A DNA stretch of 64,000 nucleotides from Typhlomys cinereus. Lineage: Eukaryota > Chordata > Mammalia > Rodentia > Platacanthomyidae. Positions 35,626-47,538 of this stretch are shown here, in pieces. How positions within the stretch are numbered: the first letter of the stretch is position 1; each line of letters starts with the position of its first letter. The position numbers and the translations under genes were made by a program. The notes beneath the pieces were generated by a model. That model was not told the DNA's origin and did not search any database. It saw only the letters and a program-made list of their open reading frames with translations. The stretch lies in the NCBI GenBank assembly GCA_023101885.1, contig JALPQD010000004.1, forward strand, positions 10,065,688 to 10,129,687, written 5' to 3'.

Positions 35626-36927
35626 GTGCTGAGAAATGGGGTATTGCTGTATGAGATTAAGAATCCAGTTCCAAAATGTGAAGTTTTTGTTTGTGAGTCT
35701 GACAGAAGTTTACACAACAGTATGGCCATTGCTGTGATGCGGATAGTGTGCCTTTAGAACTGTTTATTGGGAGAAACACAGAGAACTTTGGGATTTGTGC
35801 TGAGAAAGCCTTTGTGTCTTAGAGACTGGGCTAAAAGGGCCATTCTCATGAGAGCTGTGAAGAGTGATGCTGAAAGAGATGCAGGAAGTGGAAGCCCAGC
35901 TTGTGATGATCCAGAGGAGCAGAGACTTTGTTGGGAACTGGATGAGGGACAAATGGAGTGATGCATTGGCACAATGTTTGATCACATTTTGCCCTCATCT
36001 TAAAAGCTTTCCTGAGGCTAAATCCAAGTGTTTAAGGAAGTTTCAAGACAATGCAGTCTTGACAATGTGGCATGGCTACTTGTTAGTCTTTTTTTTCAGA
36101 ATTATGAGGAAAAAGATCAAGGAATAAGACCAGAAAACATGAAAATTCTAAATTTTGATGAAGAAAAATGTGACGACAACCCTACAGACAATAAAGATAG
36201 CAAATGGTGGCTATTGCTAATGAGATGACCTCCATTAGTGAATCAAAGCCTGTTCTCAATTTGAATAATAATTTGAAGATCTTGAGGATAAGATCTTCAA
36301 GGAAGGCTCCTACCCATAGAATGCAAATTCTTTTGGAAGGGAAGTACTGAAGGTCAGAATTTCAAGAGAATGGCCTGCTTTTTTAAAGCAAAGGCCCAAG
36401 AAATATTTTGCCCAGAGTCAGCACAGGGAAACTGAACCAGCTGTGATTAAAGGAGGCCAATCTCCTTCTTGAGGTTAGAACAGAACTTGGCAACATCTTC
36501 CACACGATCCTGGTTTTAGAGGCCTCAAAGAAGCAAGAAGTAAGAGGCATGGATTCTTCCTCTAAGATTTAAGAAAAATAGCTAAAATTAAGACAATGTG
36601 TGGCAGGAAACCTGCAGTTAGAGGTCTAAGAATAGCAGTTTGTATTATGGAGTTAAAGCCTAATTTGCCATTGAGAAGTGTTAGAAATACCAGAGCCAAC
36701 ATGGGACATCTGTCAAAGAAAGCTATATGCCATGGGAGGAGTCAGGTCAAGATAATCAAGTGTTCTACAGGCAGTTTCGCTGGAGGAGTGGAACTGAAAT
36801 CCTTTGGAAATGGAATGATTTCAATAAGAAGTTCATCTGTTGTACATGGAGTTACAGGATATGGAGTTTGCCCTGTTGGTTTTTGGTTTCCTTCCTAGCT
36901 CTTTCATGGATATGCCCCCATTCTTCT

Positions 36928-37265
36928 TATACTATTTACTTTTATCCATTGCTATGAGAGAATACCCAAAGTCAAGCAACTTAAAGGAGAAAAGGAGATT
37001 CATATAGCTTAAGGTTCCAGATGAGAGATAAACAGTCTTTCAAGGTGGAAAAGGCATGGCTGGCTCACAGGAGCTTGAGCAGGCTAAGTAACATCCATCT
37101 GAGAAACTGAGAGCTGAAAGACTGCATGCTTCAAGAACAGATCTCTCCAAAGTAGGGTGGGATAAATCCATCTCAAGGCCCACTTTTTGTAAGGCTCTGC
37201 CTCATAAAGGTGCCATAAGCTTCCCAAATACATTAGTCTGGGAGGGACACATTTCAATCACGATA
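36928..37265 (-). mobile_element. MaLR-type LTR nested in the MaLR internal region, inverted
   Basis: The forward strand reads tttatccattgctatgagagaatacccaaagtcaagcaac ... gtctgggagggacacatttcaatcac, the inverse of the family LTR and closely parallel to the antisense copy at 27703-28054. MaLR internal sequence resumes after it (ccttttggaatgggag). No clear 5-base duplication is visible. Confidence 0.7.
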
Positions 37266-37445
37266 CCTACCTTTTGGAATGGGAGTGTTTGTTTTATTCT
37301 GTGACATTGTATATTGGAAGTGTATAACTTGTGTTTTGAATTTACCGAGGCTTTGGGCTTTGAGTCTTTGGACTATGATGGTACTACTGATGGGACTTTT
37401 AAAATTGGATTGAGTGTGATTTGTATAATGAGATGACAATGAGCC

Positions 37446-37791
37446 TGTATCATGATTTGAGGAAGCACACAGGTGTGTGCTTGAATTTTTAGTTGTTTGA
37501 AGATCATGACACCTTTAAGAGGTAGAAGAAGGCAGTCACAGAGGGTGAGTCTTAAGGTTGGTTAGCCCCACCATGCTTGAGTGAATGACTCTGCTCTTGA
37601 GCCTTTGCTGCTGTCAACCTCTATGATGGACATAGCTTAGGCCTCCTCCAGCTTCTGACAGCCAATCATGCCTTTCTACCATAATGGAGTTTATCTCCCC
37701 TCTGGAACTGTAAGCTGAGTACATCTTTTCTAATCTAAGCTGCTTGAGTTTGAGTGGTATCTCACAGCAACAGAGAAGAGTAACTGGTACA
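37446..37791 (+). repeat. 3' LTR of the MaLR element
   Basis: From TGTATCATGATTTGAGG to AACTGGTACA. It shares ctatgatggacatagctta, gctccagcttctgacag-like words and cacagcaacagagaagagtaac with the 5' LTR. Confidence 0.75.
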
Positions 37792-38035
37792 AGTAGTATT
37801 CCATTTTGTGTATAGACCACATTTGCACATTGGTGTGCTATTGGGCATCTGGGCTGGTTCCATTTCTTTGCTACGGTGAACAGAGCTGCAGTCAACATGA
37901 ATATACAAGTGTCTCTGTAAAGAGGTATAGAATTCTTTGGGAATATTCCCAGAAGTGGATCACATGGTATTTCAACTTTACATTAAACTTCATACAATCA
38001 TACAATTTGATTTCATAAGTCTTGTTGTTATAAAT
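37792..38035 (-). repeat. L1 fragment, right flank of MaLR element
   Basis: agtagtattccattttgtg, ttgggcatctgggctggttcc and gctacggtgaacagagctgcagtcaacatgaa are inverse L1 ORF2 sequence that continues the piece ending at 35262. Confidence 0.7.
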
Positions 38036-38039
38036 TTAG

Positions 38040-39285
38040 CCATTTTATATCCTGCTAAAAGAATGGGCTGGATCACATATTCATGGTTTAGGTAAACAGC
38101 ATATGCCCTAGTTATTCTAACCAAACATCACCATTCAAACATCAGCTGTGGTTTTATTAATGACTTTGAGTGCAGAATGAATCTCAGAATTACATGCAGT
38201 GTAATTACTACTATGCAATAGAATAAATTTGTGTATTATTACAATCTGCATTGATGACCTGTGATAGTCGCTGCCATCTGTTCTCAACTCGTACGTTTTA
38301 TATTTAATACAATATTGTTTCTCATCAAATTACGACCAAGGAAATTTTTGTTTTAGATTTTCATGCTATTGCTTTACAAATGCAAGCTAATTTCAGATTT
38401 AAGAAAAGTAAAAAATGGGTGGAAAAATGACAAAAGTCATTGAATGTCACATGAAAACTACTGAAAAATATTTGATCCAAATATAAGGAATAATGGATTA
38501 AAATTCTGCTCCAAAATGTGTTTAGGGTGGTAGGAAAATTGGGAGGAGGATAGAGGAGAAAGGGAAAAAGGTGAGATTTCTCATTGTAATTCAAAGTGTG
38601 GCAGAGACACAAAAGAATTTTAAAGAATTTCATAAAGTAATTTCATTAGTTAGAATTTTCTCCTGGCTGCCTGCAGGTGGTTTTAGGTGCAAGATCATAT
38701 CAATTTACAAATTCATCTAGTCAACTAATCTTCTGTATAATTAATGTAGTGATGCAAAATGCAAATTTGAAATCAATAGCTGGGCAAATGGAAAAAGACT
38801 GAGTTCACGCTAGGTATCATTCACTTCCAAAACAAATATGGACCCCACACTACTGTGCTAGGAAAATGAAAGTATATCAATATTCCATGACAAACTATAT
38901 ATAATGTTAAGGAACGTCTTCTGCTCATCTAAGGAAAAAATATCCTTTTGCAAAGTAGGAGTTATGTTTCCCTAATTTTTAATTTGAAAAATATATTTAA
39001 TTTGAAAAATTATTATCCTATTTATTTGTTTATCCAATTAAAATAAGTCACACATTTCATATGTTCAATATGAAATCGAATTATAGATTTTGATAGCATA
39101 ACTGACTTTGAATAACTCATGGCTTAGGTGAGAATATCTATAAAAATGCTTGCTAAAGTTCCAGTAGAGTCAGACTATGATTTTATGGATTTAATTCTAT
39201 AATTACATGATAAATATTAAAAAATAACTTCTAACTGGTCTTCTCTGGGGAACATTATCCTAGATATGATGCAATTTATATGGCA
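38040..39285. other. Intronic sequence without a recognised element
   Basis: AT-rich. Nothing identified. Confidence 0.4.
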
Positions 39286-39294
39286 AGAAAGGAA

Positions 39295-39525
39295 AGAAAT
39301 AGGTCCAGCAAAATGACTCAGTGGGTAAAGGCACTGGTCTCCCTGGCTAACAATCAGTATTTGATTCTCAGAGCTCATGACGAAAGGAGAGAACGGACTT
39401 TCTCAAGTTATTTTCTAACTTCCACACATGCCCCATGGCAAACATGTATGTGCATGCAGTCTCATACATACACTCATCACACATACCATGAATAAATAAA
39501 TGTAATAAAGAAGGAGAAGAATGAA
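39295..39525 (+). repeat. B3-like SINE, sense
   Basis: aaatgactcagtgggtaaaggcactgg ... gatgctc-like B-box region, ggagagaacggactttctc, cttccacacatgccccatggc and the end aataaataaatgtaataaag. It lies 640 bases upstream of the first exon in the window. Confidence 0.75.
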
Positions 39526-40160
39526 ATGAGAAGACTAAGACTAAATATGTTATATAAATATCAAACTGTTGAAAGTCACTTTTATTGATCATAACCATAT
39601 TTTGCAGCTTCTGTCTGTGAATAATTGGAGGACTCTAAACAAATTTTGTGTGTGAAGATGATATCTCACTTCTGTGCCTAATAGAAGGCTTTAAGAATAT
39701 CTTACATATTTATTTCAATGCTCAATGTGTCAGGCATTTTTCTTCAATATTTTATATGAATTACTTCACCAAATTGAGATTTTCAAGAAGTTGGACTGTG
39801 TAGCATGTGCAATTAAAAGTTGTATTGCTGTTTCTGTACATGCTGTTCATGTAAGTGACCCCATGGGTCTCCCAAAGTCAGTCTTTAACATTCCAGATTT
39901 TTTACTGTGCATCTGTTACTGGCATCTAGCCTCCCACCCACACAGACTAAGACTAACTAAATGAAGTTTGTGTTAGTGCAATGAAGTACATAAAGATGAA
40001 GTAATAAAATGGAAAGACAGTTACCTTTCAAGTGGGGTCTCAAAAATAGTTTTTTTAGGAGATTGCATTCACATTTGTTTAAATGGCATGTTTGTGCAGA
40101 ATCTAGAAAGTAATTTTTAAATGGTATTTCTTACATATCTTCTTGTGTTATATATTCCAG

Positions 40161-40317
40161 ATGGGACTTATACAACTCAATGAGGACTTCATATTTATTG
40201 AGCCATTCAATGATACAATGGCCATTACGGGTCATCCACACCGTTTATATAGGCAGAAAAGGTCTGTGGAGGAAAATGTCACAGAGGAGTCAGCTCATTA
40301 CTGTGGAGTCATTTCAG
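40161..40317 (+). CDS. ADAMTS19: ADAMTS19 exon: end of prodomain with first furin-type site
   Basis: This 157-base internal exon follows the acceptor tatattccag and ends at an ideal donor, CAG|gtaagt. It is read from phase 0 and leaves one base over. It encodes about 52 residues beginning MGLIQLNEDF, which I recognise as the C-terminal part of the ADAMTS19 prodomain. Visible elements are two N-glycosylation sequons (NDT about residue 17 and NVT about residue 41), a dibasic furin-type site RQKR followed by S (about residues 32-36), and a single cysteine in HYCG near the end, as expected of the prodomain cysteine in this family. The protein is a secreted extracellular-matrix metalloprotease, and the prodomain keeps it inactive until proprotein convertases cut it. 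The first codon is ATG directly after the splice site; this is a conserved internal methionine and not evidence of a start. It is probably exon 3 of the gene, but that number is from memory. Confidence 0.93.
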
Positions 40318-40449
40318 GTAAGTCCTTCTCCTGAAACAACTTATGCATAATGAGAAACGATCTTTCAAAAAATCTCTCTGCCTTTTTACATCCCTGCAGT
40401 CACTCGGTTCTCTCTCTCCCCCCCCCCCATATACTGGTCTTAAAATTGT

Positions 40450-40777
40450 TTCTTCTCTTCTCCTCCCTTCCTTCCTTCCTTCCTTCCTTCCTTCCTTCCT
40501 TCCTTCCTTCCTTCCTTCCTTCCTTCCTTCCTTCCTTCCTTCCTTCCTTCTTTCCTTCCTTCCTCCCTCACTTCCTCTCTTCCTTCCTTCCACCATCCCT
40601 CCCTCCCTTCCTTCCTTCCTTTCTCCCTCCTCTCTTCCTTCTTCCCTCCCTCCCTTCCATCCTGTTCCTCCCTCCCTCTTCCTCCTTCCTCCTCCTTCCC
40701 CCTCCCTTCTTCCTTTTTTTCCTTCCTTCCTTCCTTCCTTCCTTCCTTCCTTCCTTCCTTCCTTCCTTCCTTCCTTT
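40450..40777. repeat. (CCTT)n polypyrimidine tract
   Basis: About 330 bases of almost pure C+T on this strand: two long CCTT arrays (about 40466-40560 and 40720-40776) with a less regular CCTC/CTTC middle. A run of 11 C lies just before it (40418-40428). It starts about 130 bases after the ADAMTS19 donor at 40318. Open frames across it on both strands are low-complexity artefacts. Confidence 0.97.
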
Positions 40778-42173
40778 CGATTGCAAAATCATGTTTGACT
40801 AGTAACATCAGTTATGTGATTATTATTTACTGTTTTTTATGAGATACTACATTTCAATTTTAGAGGATGGGAATTCTATGAAAGATCCGCAGAGATCAGC
40901 ACATACCCTGTAATATTTTTGCATTGTGAAGTCTTCTTTATGATGAACTTCTCATTGTACTGAAATAGAAATCATTGAGATTCCAGATCTTCTCAACCTG
41001 AATACTATGAGTTCACAGCCTTATTTGAGTCCACCTCCACAAGAACTACCCAGAGACCTCTTCACATTGACTAGAAGAATTCTCCTCTCTTTGAACCCCA
41101 TGTAAGAATCATCTTGGAGGTTAAAATTAGCAGAATAGGAAGAAGAATAGAGTGGAAAGAAATGATTTATGCTTTTAATACCATTCTCACTGTCTCTGGA
41201 ACTTTTCAGAGGTTCATAAACATGTTCAATCATCAAATCCTTACCTTTTTAAATCTGCAAGTTCCCTGAAGTAAAATGGGGATGGATTTTAGGCAGTAAC
41301 TGGTGACATTCACAAGAATAGTAAGAGAAATGAATGATTTTATTTTTTGCATATCATAGACAGCACTGAGAATATCATGCTTCCCTAAAAGAAGTAAAAA
41401 CATTCATCTTAGTAAGATGAATTGGAAAAATGTTTATAATTAAAGCAAGATGAATATCTATAAGGATTTTGTCTAAAGATTAAAGTTACACTTAAAGATT
41501 TCAATTTAAGTATTAATGTAGTTAGTGCCAAAATATGCATTCTAACATTAACTGTGGTATGTTAGACTAGCTTAGGTTTATGAATGAGGACAATGTATAA
41601 CATTTGTTCAAGTTATAGGTTGTCCAAATCACAATTGTCTAGTGTGTTCATATTCAGAAAAAGGTATAAGATACATTTTGTTAAGAATATATTTATTTCA
41701 GAGTAATCATGAATATTATTCTCTTGTGAAAACTCATGCCAGTATTTGAAAATGATCTTCAATAGTGGATAAATTAGTCTACTGGACTATTTAAAAATAG
41801 GATACAGTCTCTTCCTCCTAAGTGTTGTTTACTGTACCAGGTTGGACCATTTTATATAAGACACATCCTCTTCCTCATTTTACCTCTGTAGATTTAAAAG
41901 GAACAATGAGCTGAATAAAAGTTATAGGTGTTGTGAACAAAATTAGAGAATATTTAGTGCTGTAAAAGTATTAAAACAGTAGCAATAACTTGGGTTTAGT
42001 CAATTTAAAGAGATTTTTCTGTGACTTGTCCTAGAAGTCTTCACTGTATAATTTTGAATCACAATAAGTTTCAGCTGTTGTATTTATTCAAGTATATTAA
42101 TAATACTAGAAAGACTTGGTGTGCCATTATTCACTGAAGAAAGTCTTGTACAGAGTTCTTAATTTTAATAGGT

Positions 42174-42579
42174 GTAGCAGTTCACTTGCATGGTTGCTGA
42201 TAAATCACCATCAAACAGCTTAAGGGAACAAGGGGTTTATTTTCTCTTATGATTATCTGGTTACAGTTCTCAATCCAGATTGACAAGAGAGCTCACACCA
42301 TCAGGGCTCAAGGAACTGGCCACACCATCTCTACGTAGTGACTGAGAGGGACAATCCTTATTTGCCAGATCAGCATGTCTGGCCAAGTGTACACAAGGAG
42401 CCGACTTTCTCAATCAGCTCTCTGTATTTTACTCTAGGGTCTAGTTCCACCCATCATGGGTTGAGTCTTCCCCATCAGCTAGACAATCTCCTGGGCTTAA
42501 CTCAATAACTAATTCTCCACAAATGTGTCCATAGGACAAACCTTCAACTATCAAGTTGACACCTGTGCTTAACTGTGAC
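42174..42579 (-). mobile_element. hAT-like non-autonomous element with target duplication
   Basis: This is an inverted copy of the family at 16943, 24018 and 48591. The ends GTAGCAGTT and (inverse) GTCACAGTTAA are imperfect inverted repeats. Seven bases, aataggt, occur on both sides (42167-42173 and 42580-42586), and an eighth position is mismatched. This fits the 8-base duplication that defines hAT transposons. No transposase is encoded. Confidence 0.75.
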
Positions 42580-42989
42580 AATAGGTTAATAAAGCATAAA
42601 TTCCTGGTTTATATTTGGCAAATTATTAGTCACAATGCTTCTGTTATATGTAGTTTAATATGTGTATGATGCATGATTTACATATTAATTCAGTCTTAAA
42701 TGCAAAGTGGCAAGCTATCACTAGATAAATGATTAACTGAGATTACCCATTCTTAGAGATTCAATATTTTTAAATTAATTTAATAGTAATAATATGAGAA
42801 ATGAAATGTTTCATTTTAATCATATATCTTACTGTTGTTTTTCTTTGTGCCTACATGTTAATGTAATGACAAATCTTAAATTTCAGTAATGTTTCAATAT
42901 TGCTTTATAAATGTGATTATAAAATTTATCTTCATTGTAGATATTTTATGCTCCCAGGGACCTTCCTACTTTTAGGATAACTTTATTAT

Positions 42990-43200
42990 GTTCTTTCGGT
43001 AAAGCACAACATAAAGAAAGGGCAGTGAAAGAGACTGAAAGTCACAGCCATCTGATTTCAGTCCCAGCTGCAGTTTTACTTCAGTCACTGACTGCAGTTT
43101 ATAGTTTTGGTGTTTCAAATGCCAATAAGCCACAGAGTTGTAGAGATAAGTGACAAAATTCTTCTTTTTAAGAGGTAGACATTATTTTATTGTAGATAAA
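42990..43200 (+). repeat. MIR SINE, sense
   Basis: tctgatttcagtcccagctgcagttttac ... cagtttatagttttggtgtttc ... cacagagttgtagagataag follows the MIR core. Confidence 0.5.
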
Positions 43201-45107
43201 TTGTTCAGCAATTGTATTCCAAAAATTGGTAGTTTCTTATCTCGCTACACAACATTCTTGTAAGTGAAAAGCTGAGAACATCAAGAATAATGTGACGCTT
43301 ATTAAGACTTAAGTGAAAGGAAGTGAGTTGTGCAATATACATGATGGACAGAGGGTCAGGTTGACTGTGTTCGAAGCCCAAGTGGTTTACTTAAAATATG
43401 TGAATTGGGAACAGTGATACTTGACCACAAGGCTGCCCTCCATCTTTAATGTGGCCAATGGGACAATAAAAAATATATGTGAAGCTTTTAGCATATGTCC
43501 TTACATGTTAATGGGGTGAGAGCATTTCAGGCAGAAGAATCAAAATATGTGAAATGTAAAGGTTTAGTAAAGTGTCAGTCAAGGAATCTGAAGTCATATT
43601 CCTCTTGTATTTTATGAGACATGGCCCTAATAAAGTAGCCATGTAATAGATACTTATGGAGGTTGTGTGCTCTTTGAAGTGTGTTCTCAATTGGTGCTGC
43701 TAAACTATCAACTGGTGCTGCTAAACATCATATTGAAAAGTTATAAGTGCCCTTTGTCTCCATATCAAGAAAAGGACATTTACCAGGTTGAAAACCAGAA
43801 TTTGAGCAAGGCACAGAGATCATCCCTGTTTTATAACTGCCTTAAATTAACCAGGCCATGACTGAAATAGTTTCCATAATATGTCCCAATACAGGTAACA
43901 ATCATCACAGTGTATGAAGATATTATGGATAATATGCATTGAGTCTGTACATAATTTTAAATTTCTTCTCTCACTGAAAGTCTGTATCAGATACTGATAT
44001 AAATGGTCTGAATATGTAGGGAAAGAAGAATGAACTAAGCAAATTGTAGACAGTGATAACATCAAAGCAATTAAGTAAAAAGATTGCTTCTCTGTGCATG
44101 ACTGTCACACATATTGACTAGATTGTATGATGAAGTCTACAATGGAGTTCAGATTCTTATCTTCAGGCTATGTAAAGGCAGCATGTGAATATGAACAGAG
44201 GAATCTGGAAGACTGGGACTACCAAACTGTCACCTTCATAGACAGTAAAGATGCTCAGTTTTGCACCTGTTGAATATTCAACCAGTCGACAAAGTTATAA
44301 GAACATTCATTAAATAAGTTTTTCCTCTTGTAATCCTTTAGTTCCTCTTTAATTTTTCTTAGATGTCTGTCTCCTTTATGGATGTTTGTTCCACTTGTGT
44401 GTACCCTGGTGTAAAGTCATTTCTCAGAATGCCTTTTCTTTTTTTTACTTCCATAGGAGTGAATAAACTCCATCTGTGAACTCAAGTTCACATTGATAAA
44501 TTCTGAACTCTGTATCCATTTCAAAATTTCTCCTAACTTCCAGATATGCAGTGTCTACTTATATGTCTTTCTTAATAAATCTGAAGGTGAAAATATAAAA
44601 GAATAAGTTTCATTCATGTTTAAAGAGCAATTTTGTGATTAAAATCTTGTCTTTTATAAAAATCATACAGTTCTTCACACAACATTTACCAAAAAGTGCT
44701 TGATCATAATGTATAAACCCCTGTTGAGTTCCTGGTACTTTTAATTTAATTTTAACATGATTTATGTTTCTTTCGGTAGTTGCAATAGATTTATTTACTT
44801 AAGATTAGAAAGAATCTAGAGGCCACTGCATGACTATCTTTTATAGTAAATACTAACTAACACTTTTAAGCAGCATAAAAAAAAAAAAAACCAAAAACAT
44901 CCTTTTGCTAAATCTGGTTATGGTCTCTGGAAAGAAATCAAGCTGGAAAGAATTTAAAACTCAGTTGAAACTGAATGGGTTTAATCCATGGATAGTAGTA
45001 AGGAAGTCTTCCTCAATACATGAATTCAGAACCATATCCAAATAAGCAGGTAGCCCTCAGTTCCTGAATAGTAAGGAATCCAGCAATGATGAAAAGGAGA
45101 GACATGA

Positions 45108-45319
45108 GAGGGCTGGAGAGATGGCTCAGGGATTAAGACTCTGTCTCACAAGCAGAAGGTCCTGAGTTCAAACATCAAAAAGGCCAGCTGGAAGTGGTGA
45201 AGGCCTTCACTATGGCCCCGGTGGGAAATCCCAGAGAGAAGCAAGAAGGAAGTAGAAGCAATCCAGGATGATTCCCAAAGTCACCCATGGTCCTCCACAG
45301 GGACACACAGTACACTCTG

Positions 45320-45370
<51 letters not shown>

Positions 45371-45385
45371 GACAGAAAAAAAATT
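45108..45385 (+). mobile_element. B2-like SINE with perfect 15-base target duplication
   Basis: A sense, full-length copy. It starts ggctggagagatggctcag and has a pol III A-box region (tggctcaggga) and B-box region (tgagttcaaac). The tail module is ggatgattcccaaagtcacc, followed by (CA)n at 45322-45368. The 15 bases aaaggagagacatga flank it at 45093-45107 and 45386-45400. Confidence 0.9.
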
Positions 45386-47264
45386 AAAGGAGAGACATGA
45401 AGATAAGTGCGAGGAAACCTTGGAGGAAGCATTGGGAGAGACAGTAGGTTTAGTTCTTCCTGAGTTGGCTCAGTATTACACAGTTATCAACTATTACACT
45501 AAAACTCATTGCTTTGGGACATGCTGGAATGCTCGCTTTAGTACAAAGACAATTTGTAAAAAAGTAAGTTAACAATCATCTGGCCTCATTGAAACTACAA
45601 GTCTCAACACATATAAAATTGACTACAGCACTACCTGTAGACCATGTAAGCTGTTCTTTGAATACACTGGAAGTTTGCACATTGTGGCAGTTATGAGCAA
45701 AGGAAACACTGCTCTCTCTTGTAGAATGCTTTGTGTGGCGACATAGACAACCAAGACAGCAGAGCAGGCCATGAGTATAGGAAACTGCAATGACCAATTC
45801 AGAGAAGGAACATGACTGAGCATAGTGAAAGGTATCCGTATCAGTTAAGATGGAGGTTACCTTGCTATAGTAGATCAGAAGGGCTCAAATAAGATTTCTC
45901 TCTAGATTATTACAGTTCCGAAGCAGTCATAGGTTAGAGAAAAAAGTTCAATCTTATATGTTACATCATTCTGTGGGTCTAGGATTTTCCTGTTTTATCA
46001 TTTGACACCTCCCTACACCCCTCTTGCCCAACGGCACCACTGCAATGTCCATCTTAGCTCATTTTCCTGTGATTACCTTCCAGCCCAATGTGATGAGGCA
46101 AAGAGAAGAAAGGGAGGAAATCACTTTCTTCTAAAGTTGATCCAGCAGTTGAACATTAGGCTCAAATGTTTCTGGCCGTAATCTCACTGAGTAAAAGAGG
46201 GAGGAAGGGTTTTCTAGCTTTAGATGAAAAGAGAAATGATATTAGGTGTCCATAAATTGTCTGTGCTGCAATGGACTTCAGGCCAGAGGATGAAAAGATG
46301 ACAGCTGGAGAATGAGAATGTGGTCACATACCTGAGTAGGAGGCAGCACTTTTTAGTTATTAGAACCTTCCTTATTAGTCTTGTCTTCTTGATCAAAGTT
46401 GTCACTGGTATAGTGAATTATTCTAGTCAAAATATGTTGGACACTATTTTGAGCTTCTCATTTCCTTTTCGATGAATGTTGAGTTAGTGTAAAAGCTTTG
46501 CAGATAAAATTTGAGAATATTCACACACAGATATTCACAAATGTAGATTCACATTTGTTAGTTATTCACTCTGGCAAGGTATGTCTCTTCATACACATTC
46601 AAGGAATGTTTTCTAGCAAATATTTCCCATTAACTTGTATCTTTAGGTAGAATTGATAGTGCAATTGGAAAAATTAAAGTTCATTCTATTTATAAAGACA
46701 ATTTCTAGTCTTGTCCTTCATCAAGGTTTTGGGTATTCATTTCTGGCACTTTATCAGGCCATATGAAATTTAATTTTAATTCTAGACATTCTGCTTTACA
46801 TACTTACTCTGGTTTTTGTATCCTTGTATCACATTGTTACTTGTTATAATGTTTAATTTCAATAGATAAGGAATATTTACTTTTACTTTCATGGTATTTA
46901 ATAGAGTTAACCTTACCGATTTAAATAAAACACTGTTTTTGATCAAATTTTTAAATTTCCATTATTGCTAGAAAGAATGAAAACAGCAGTTTTGCAGATA
47001 GCTGAGAGAAATTCTCAGTCATTGTGGTGACTTTGTGTCCTTACAGATTCAATTGCATCTAAAAGTCAGTAACATAATGGAACTAAGTCAAAGAACCCAA
47101 GACATAAGTGAATCTTGTAAGAGTGAAGATATTAAGAAAGCAGAGTAGGTGGTTAGTAAAACAGAAGAGGCAAACTGACATCAAGGCCTGTGGTACAAAA
47201 ACCCTCCCAACCCAAAAAAAGAATTTATAACAAACCAAGAAAGTGAATGTGAATGATAAAAGTA

Positions 47265-47490
47265 TAGAACTGGGCTTGAGAGATGGCTCAGGGGTTAAGA
47301 CTCTGCCTTTTAAACAGCAGGGCCTGAGTTCAGATCCCAGGTTCCATGTAAAAAAACCGCCGGGCAGAAAATGTGCAGACCTGGAACTTCAAGTCTTGGT
47401 GGGTGGAGCCTGGGTAACCTCAGAGCAAAACAAAAAAGAAGTAGAAATAAACCAGGATGATTCCCAAAGTCACCCTTGGTCCCCCGCAGG

Positions 47491-47537
<47 letters not shown>
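47265..47537 (+). repeat. B2-like SINE, sense
   Basis: Head gagagatggctcaggggttaagactctgcc, B-box ctgagttcagatccc, tail ggatgattcccaaagtcaccc, then (CA)n at 47492-47536. The flanks aaagtatagaact and gaagtatgtaact look like a slightly mutated target duplication. Confidence 0.85.

Positions 47538-47538
<1 letters not shown>

Larger units (their letters stand above)
35263..37791 (+). mobile_element. Nearly complete MaLR-type LTR element inserted in L1
   Basis: A 5' LTR (35263-35625), an internal region and a 3' LTR (37446-37791) lie in the order and orientation of a proviral-type insertion, about 2.5 kb long. The internal part starts with the typical priming-region words tgacattggtgctgagaaatgggg. 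It continues with MaLR internal landmarks such as tttgttgggaactggatgag and, near its end, aaaattggattgag. Like other MaLRs it shows no gag, pol or env. A second LTR is nested inside it in the opposite direction. The L1 on either side joins across the insertion. Confidence 0.75.
1..40160 (+). other. ADAMTS19: Upstream ADAMTS19 intron (3' part), over 40 kb
   Basis: No exon of this gene or any other complete gene was found between the window start and the exon at 40161. The exon begins in phase 0, so the upstream exon must end on a complete codon. I infer that exons coding for the signal peptide and first part of the prodomain lie left of base 1. The content is repeats (listed separately) plus AT-rich sequence with no recognisable feature. 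Confidence 0.75.

Noticed and set aside
35767..36228. Open frames of 64-87 codons in three frames
   Set aside because: They lie in the MaLR internal region between two LTRs. The frames overlap and none resembles a protein.
40161..40163. ATG directly after the splice acceptor as an alternative translation start
   Set aside because: The residue is an internal Met expected in the ADAMTS19 prodomain. A start here would give a protein without a signal peptide, and no promoter is visible upstream.
40343..40808. Overlapping open frames of 74-151 codons on both strands
   Set aside because: They are translations of the CCTT/GGAA tract (Pro-Ser-Phe-Leu or Lys-Glu-Gly repeats). There are no splice sites or conserved protein.
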